Below, piece after piece: positions 58,264 through 64,000 of a stretch of 64,000 nt of DNA. The DNA lies in the NCBI GenBank assembly GCA_038501625.1, contig JAZAYU010000177.1, positions 1,044,803 to 1,108,802 of the forward strand. The letters are read 5' to 3'. Position 1 is the stretch's first letter. Each line of letters starts with the position of its first letter. The notes under the pieces were generated by a model. It was not told where the DNA came from, made no database searches, and saw nothing but the letters and a program-made list of their open reading frames with translations. The stretch is from Corbicula japonica (taxonomy: Eukaryota; Mollusca; Bivalvia; Venerida; Cyrenidae). A program made the translations under genes and the position numbers.

Positions 58264-59407
58264 GTAACTACGCTTATTTTTTCGTTTTGTTTAAGTAAAT
58301 ATTTTGTGACCCGCCATGTTTTTCTTGTGGAGTAAGAAGATACAGTTTGGGCACCATGTAAATGCCATTAGATTACGCATTGTTTGAGGGTTTGCATTTT
58401 ACAGTGAGGTAGGCGAAGGATTAATGCAGATGTTTGATTGTCAAATATTGGTCGAAATCTTTTATTTTTGCATATTTTTCATCACGACTGCTTGGTAATT
58501 TTCCTAAATATGGTCAGAATTTTCAGTACAAGTGTTGGTACTGCAGTAGTAGAAAATGATGTTTACTGGACGAATGCAGCACATAACGTATGTTCAGGTT
58601 ATCTGATTGACCTTGACCTGTCACTAGATATACTGCACACATTCTGATCTCATGAACTCATTCTGATGTCCTAGACAGAACATGTTTTTTTTCAACCAGT
58701 GCCAGTACACTACTGTCAGTGAATAGAAAGAAATCTTAGAATTTTAATAGATAACACTTCATAACTAGATTGAAAGCTAATTTGTTGACAGAGCAACCAA
58801 GATGTTTGCTAATATCCTCTCCATGTCAGCTATTAGATGCTGGACACAAGGCGATGCACTGTTACCCAGGAATTCTTCAGTTATTTATTACCTGTCTCGC
58901 ACAACTTTTTTCTTCTTTAGTTGGGACCTTTTACAAGACCCTCCCCTCAGAAAATTTCTTTCAAATCATGCAATTTTGCCGAAAAAAGAACTTTTATTAG
59001 ATTTTTTCATTCTCTTTAGACTAGACGACAATGAGCTATTTTCCCCAAAACTCAAGGGCATCAGCGCCTTCCCCTTACACAATTAGGTTTAACTGAAATC
59101 AAGGCAGCTGTGTGATGTAACAAAATATCGCTGAAAACAGATATCAGGTTTTCTGTAAATAATACGGCGTTGTATCGGGAGTCCAAAATTGAGTTTCAAT
59201 ATTTTTCATTCTTAAGGAATTTAACTTTGAATCTATTTTCTTACCGAATTGGGCGCAATTATCGTAACCAACTAGATAAATTGATCAGTTATATGTCTAT
59301 GGATTACATCTGAAGTTGTCCATCACATGCCTAGAAGATTTAAGACTAGTCTGCCATCTTGTTTATATGATGTTTGTCACTGCTAACAGTAATGATTTTA
59401 TTTACAG

Positions 59408-59508
59408 AAGCCAGGTTTGAACAAAAGTTTCAAGTTTGAGCTGTTCAACTGTACACAAGAATGGTTGTATAGTTTGATACAGGCATACGACAACTCTGTA
59501 ATTTACAG
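59408..59508 (+). other. TLK: Probable TLK 5' UTR or N-terminal extension exon
   Basis: The acceptor TTATTTACAG ends at 59407 and the donor GTAAGT starts at 59509. One frame is open throughout (starting KPGLNKSF) and is in phase with the TLK ATG exon, but no ATG starts it here and TLK proteins normally begin near the downstream ATG. It is most likely 5' UTR, and less likely an isoform-specific extension. Confidence 0.55.
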
Positions 59509-59519
59509 GTAAGTCAGAC

Positions 59520-61237
59520 CAACCTTTAATATCGTTAATCACGCATCGCTTTTTGAAAGATTAATTGAAACTGGACTAAGCTGTAAAATTGTAAGTCTAT
59601 CATATCTCTTTATGAAAAAGTATTGACAAGTATTAAATTATCAGGTATAATTTCAGATTTCTTTGAAATCTCAATTGGTGTGAAACAGGGTGAGCCTTTA
59701 AGTGCTCTTCTTTTTATACTTTTTATTAATGATGTAAGCACAAAAATTGACTTTAGTAATTTAACTGAAAACGATATAAATGAACTGTCAATGTATTTAA
59801 TGTTGTTTGCAGTGTTATTTACTACGGATGCTTCCTCCCATCAATCGCAGATTGATAGTATATATAAATATTCGAATGACCTTCGACTCAAAATAAATGT
59901 TTCTAAAACTAAAAGATGTATCTTTGAAAAACGAAAGAAAAGACGTAATATTGACTGGAAAATCAATGGAAATATCATCGAAATAGTAGATTAGTTTTGT
60001 TATTTGGGTGTAAGAATGAATTACACTGGAAATTTATCTCATGCAGTCAAAGCTCTATCTGAACAAGGATTAAAAGCAATGTCTAGTTTATCGTTTCTAT
60101 TTTAAAAACTTAATTTCGACGTGGAAACTAAATTAAGTCTTTTTGATAAAATGGTTAAACCTATCTTGACGTATTGCTCAGAAGTGTGGGGAATATATAA
60201 CTTTAAGGAGGTAGATAAATTGCATTATACATTTTGTACAAGAATTTTAGGTGTCAAAACACAAACCCCAAATTTAGCCGTATTAGGTGAACTGGGTCGA
60301 TTTTCGTTAAATACAAATTGCAAGGAACGAGCATTAAAGATGTTTATCAGAATTAAAAGAAATCCAGGATCAATGTTAAATATTATATTTCAAAAACAAT
60401 GTGATATTTAAACACACCAGAACATACTTGTAAAAATTGGGCTCAGTCTGTTAAATCTTTACTTGATGAGATGGGATTTAGTGATGTCTGGTATAATTTC
60501 GATAACACAAAAAATTATTTACCTTTATTTAAACAACAATTACGAGACCAATTTATACAAGAATGGAGAAATGGAATAAATAATATGGCAAAATTGGAGA
60601 TCTTTGCGAAATTTAAGACTGAATTTGGAATGGAAAAATATCTATCAAAAATCACGAATGAAAAGTTACAAAAACTATTTAGTAAATTTAGACTAAGCAA
60701 TCACTAAGCAATCATTCCTTGAACATTGAAACTGGAAGGTACACGGGTATTACTAGGGAAAACAGAATTTGTAAATGCTGTAATTATAACATGGTAGAAA
60801 AAGAATATCACTTTTTGTTAATATGCCCCTATTACATGAATATAAGAAACATTTATTTAGGAAGAAATTCTTGGCCAACAATTGATAAGTTTAATAGATT
60901 AATGAAATCAGAAAATAAAAGCAATCTTTTCAAAATTACAAAATTTATCGAAAAAGCATTAGATTTGAGAAAAACAATAATAAGCACGCAGGTAACATAA
61001 AGAAATAAATTAGCATAATTATAATGTAGCATTGTTATTTTTTGCATATTTTATTAAGTTATTGTTAACTATCTACGTAATAATATTGATAATTATTTTG
61101 TTGTTAGAATTATTTTCTAATAATATCTCTGTCGTTATTACTATGTCATTTTCTCACGATATTTCTGTGAATGTGTAATTTGCCAAAGGCAATATGGTTG
61201 CCGATTTGCAAATAAAAGTTTTGTTGTTGTTGTTGTA
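59520..61237 (+). pseudogene. 5'-truncated, broken LINE in TLK intron
   Basis: Frames in order: HASLFERLIETGLSCKIVSL, then SIGVKQGEPLSALLFILFIN (RT fingers/palm), a degraded catalytic region (no intact YADD seen), VKPILTYCSEVWG, LAVLGELGRFSLN, and a C-terminal zinc-knuckle-like ENRICKCCNYNMVEKEYHFL. It ends with an AATAAAAG and a (TTG)n tail at about 61214-61237. Frame shifts and stops between pieces (for example at 59994, 60410 and 60704) make it non-functional. The clade is unclear. It starts about 10 bp after the splice donor at 59509 and runs in sense with TLK. Confidence 0.85.
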
Positions 61238-61734
61238 ATATTTTTGCAGTTGGACTTAAAGAAGTTATAAGATGAGTAGTTGGGTTGAGCATTGTTTTGT
61301 TCATCTATTTATTTAGAGTAAAGAATAATAAAGATATTGATGCAAAATTCAGTAGGGCAAAGTTTATGAGTTGGTCATGCAGCCATTTACAAACAATTTT
61401 TTAAGGATGACACTAGGTGTTGTATTGTAAATGTATTTATAGAAATATTGGTTTGGCATAGCTGTTAATGATGAAGAGCAATTGTAAAGAAGGGTGATTT
61501 CCTTCAAGCTATAATTTATGTTAAACTTACTGACTACAGACATTGTATAATATGGTAAACATTGTTAAGTGTAAATTTATGTCCAAACAAACCATGTCAG
61601 TAACATGCTTGTGCATGTTTTCAATCCAAAACACCCCTGCTAATCTGTAAATAATAGTATTATTGAAATATTTGCAGGCTTTACAGATGTTTATAATTAA
61701 ATTTACACATGACAGTTGTTGTTTTTTTTTTCAG
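61238..61734. other. TLK intron remainder
   Basis: AT-rich, ending in a long pyrimidine tract before the acceptor at 61734. Nothing else was recognised. Confidence 0.5.
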
Positions 61735-61813
61735 TAACAAAATGGAGAATGTAAACCTAGGTGGCTTAGATCCAAGAAAGCAGGAGCTATTGGAAGCGAG
61801 GTTCTATGGCAGG
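61735..61813 (+). CDS. TLK: TLK first definite coding exon
   Basis: The acceptor TTTTTTTCAG ends at 61734 and the donor GTAGGT starts at 61814. Seven bases precede the ATG. It holds LDPRKQELLEARFYG, the diagnostic N-terminal motif of TLKs. Confidence 0.88.
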
Positions 61814-64000
61814 GTAGGTGTGAAGTCTTACTAAGGAAACAGGTGTTTTATTCCCCTGTTTCAATAATTTGACAAATGTACAGCCAAAATTATCTTCTTG
61901 GTCATATCTGACAATTTGAACAGCCTGTATCAGTTGTAAAAGTGCACAAGAAGGATACTTGGCATGAATTTTTAATAAAGCAACAGCCAACTTTGCCATA
62001 GTTGTTTGGTAAAAATGGCTGTAAGCTTTTTTTAAATTTGGCAATCTTGTTTAAAGTCGGGTTCTTTGACTAATACTGTGCTTGTGGGTCCTATGCCTGA
62101 TGCCCTTGGGGGTTCTAGTGAACAAGAGGGGAATATATTTATGATATTTCCACCATTAAATTGTCTAACTATTAACAAGATTATGATTTTAAAACTTTAT
62201 ATGATCTATCTTTGAAATTATTTTTCACTGCTGGTATGATACTAGCAAGTTTGACAGACCATGTTTGATGATAACTGTGGTAGCATTAATTTCATTTGGA
62301 CGCATATTTGCAAAAAAAGCCACAAATGAAATATTTGCACATGCATTAATTTGTGCACATGTATTTTTCTATTAAGACATATTTATTAAATGGTGTAATT
62401 TTGCTGGGATTTATATTTACACTAGTGGGAAATGAGTGACAGTTTAATCTGGGTAGTAGGATATGCGTGGCTGGCATGTTTAATTTTAAGGAGATAACGT
62501 ACTGCAAAAAAAACCTAGGCATTGTCTTTGTGGTAAGGTAGTAAGCAATTGACAAATGAAAGTGAAATAACCGTCACGTAGCATACTTTGAAGTTCTTGT
62601 TAATGTTTTATATGTCTGCAGAATTCCTATCCATTTGTCAAGGTGATTGACATACCTGTTGGATATAGTTCCTTGTCGAGTAATATGTTAACATTTATTT
62701 TATTTCATGATATCTTCAGTTTCAACCACTGAATCTGACGCCAGGGATGAATGCAGCAGCAATGTCGCAACAAGTGCCTATGCCGGGCGAAAGTAACAGC
62801 AACTTAAGTGCTGGTTCCTTAGAAAGGGAGGAGCAAGAGGTATATTTGGATTTTAATAATTATATACACACTTATTTCTTTACTTGATGGTTGATAAGCA
62901 GTATCCAAAATTATCTTTTTTAAATTGTTGATTATTTTATTGTTGTGTAACTGCAGATATACTGAGGCAGTTCGGTTAACCCTTTCCTCCATAGACACAC
63001 CTTTGTAGCATGGGCGAACAGTGTAGATCCTGATCAGCCAGCACATTCTTGCCGTGTGATCAGGATCTGCACTGGTGGCATTTTGGTCTGAAATAACCTG
63101 ACAAATCAAAAAACTAACAGTGCAGATCCTGATCAGATCGCACCTCAAAATCAAAATTCAAACATGTACATGTATAATGCCCATATTTATTGACAATCAG
63201 GTTGTAACACATTACGCAAGTACAAACATCTGGCACCTGGCAAACTCACAAAAGTTCGTAAATTTCCCATAATTGTCAACAGTTAACGTATTCAATATTT
63301 GTGTTGTACTGGATAATACTGAATTATTGATCAATTTTAAATGAAATACAGTAATGAAAGAATAAGTTCATTTTCTCAGAGATCAAGAATCAGTATTTAC
63401 CTTCAATGTCAGAATAAAATGGCACATACTGTAGATTATCATGTTTTTGTACAGAACAAAAGATTTTATAAACATAATTGCTTGGTAAGTGTCTTACTGA
63501 ATATTTTCACATATATAAAGTGTATTAAAAAAAATTGGGACATATATCTATAAGCCATAATTATGTAAGAAATGTAGTTTAGAAAAGTGAATACTTGCCC
63601 ATGTAAAGTACAGGCGTCGAAACACATGATTTAATTTGCTTAATCCACTTTGTTTGCCATGAACACCTGTAAAGTGACTGATCAAAGACCTATGCTGAAT
63701 ACAGGAAACTAAACCATACACTGAATTCAGGTTACTTAATTAAAAATCTGTCTAAAGACTGGTGCTGAATACAGTGAACTTGTCTTTCAACAGTCCGTGA
63801 AATTTAGGTTTCTCAATCCCAAATATTTTTATAAGCATGCAGTTATTAATTTATTTTTTATTTTTTTTTTTATCTATTATGAACAAAATTAATGGTTCCA
63901 GGCTAGAAAGCCTTTCAAATACAGAAACAAAGAATTTACTTCACCTTGATGGAAAACTTATTGTTTACAGATCCACACCCCAGAAAAGAGAACTCCATCA
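61742..64000 (+). CDS. TLK: Tousled-like kinase, N-terminal exons (gene continues beyond window)
   Basis: Coding exons 61742-61813, 62720-62839 and 63971-64000 are all phase 0. ATG at 61742 sits in AACAAAATGG, a strong initiation context, in an exon whose acceptor ends at 61734. The protein starts MENVNLGGLDPRKQELLEAR, then has a Met/Gln/Ser-rich stretch with SNSNLSAGSLEREEQE, then IHTPEKRTPS. Animal TLKs begin in the same way (LDPRRQELLEARF, then a Ser-rich SVGSL and an ETPEKK-like stretch). TLKs are nuclear Ser/Thr kinases that phosphorylate the histone chaperone ASF1 in S phase. Only about 74 residues of the non-catalytic N-terminus are in the window; coiled coils and kinase domain must lie to the right. 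Confidence 0.88.
62720..62839 (+). CDS. TLK: TLK second coding exon
   Basis: The acceptor TATCTTCAG ends at 62719 and the donor GTATAT starts at 62840. Its 40 codons are low complexity at first (Met, Gln, Asn), then SAGSLEREEQE. Phase 0 at both ends. Confidence 0.88.
62965..63150 (-). repeat. Dispersed repeat with AGTGTAGATCCTGATC motifs (family E), copy 2
   Basis: CAGTGTAGATCCTGATCAGC, CTGAAATAACCTGACAAATC and CAGTGCAGATCCTGATCAGA match the blocks at 17110-17375. The strand assignment is arbitrary because the motif is near-palindromic. Confidence 0.55.
63971..64000 (+). CDS. TLK: TLK third coding exon, cut by window edge
   Basis: The acceptor TTGTTTACAG ends at 63970. It reads IHTPEKRTPS up to the last base of the window. 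TPEK is shared with vertebrate TLK1 and TLK2. Confidence 0.85.
   Translation, partial: MHTPEKRTPS

Noticed and set aside
58770..59086. Two overlapping frames upstream of the TLK exon
   Set aside because: No splice-site logic or recognisable domain. They fall in the first TLK intron.

Overview
This window is animal nuclear DNA. It is AT-rich and intron-rich, with GT/GC-AG introns, AATAAA signals, and many dispersed and palindromic repeats. Several repeats resemble families I know from bivalve mollusc genomes: the GAGGGCCATGATGGCCC hairpin, a GGTCAAGGTCAC tandem, and a GTGTAGATCCTGATCAGCC repeat. A bivalve is the best guess; the species cannot be named. Most single-frame open stretches are noise, and the real genes emerge only when exons are joined by splice sites and phase.

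Four host gene models are supported. (1) Plus strand, 4472-32638: a class B1 (secretin-family) GPCR in 11 phase-consistent exons totalling 1506 nt (501 residues plus stop). It has a hormone-binding ectodomain, seven TM segments and a C-terminal PDZ-type tail. A 45-nt candidate signal-peptide microexon lies at 2739-2783. One of its introns has a GC donor. (2) Plus strand, 37932-39497: a small two-exon ORF of 64 residues ending in a C-terminal transmembrane helix. It is a candidate micropeptide gene that ordinary ORF scanning misses. (3) Minus strand, 46347-41339: a complete five-exon gene for an unrecognised 185-residue protein with a coiled-coil C-terminal half. (4) Plus strand, about 58100 to the window end: the promoter, 5' exons and first coding exons of a tousled-like kinase (TLK), running off the right edge.

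The rest is repeats. Left part (1-32 kb): a Tc1-like remnant, a 47-bp minisatellite of about 51 units inside a GPCR intron, truncated LINE and Penelope-like pieces, and many copies of two dispersed families called A and B here. A foldback MITE family, C, occurs four times as near-complete palindromes. The last GPCR intron carries an inverted repeat with arms of about 0.75-0.8 kb, which would make a long double-stranded RNA in the pre-mRNA. Middle part (33-50 kb): TTAA-flanked elements, a second foldback family, and two tandem arrays inside an intron of the coiled-coil gene. One of those arrays is homologous to the 3' end and splice donor of the adjoining exon. Right part (50-64 kb): a 3.3-kb element with terminal repeats of about 0.67 kb, a diverged tandem array carrying nuclear-receptor-like half sites, and a LINE copy starting just inside a TLK intron.

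No operon, CRISPR array, rRNA or convincing tRNA gene was seen. All calls come from reading the sequence; no database search was run.
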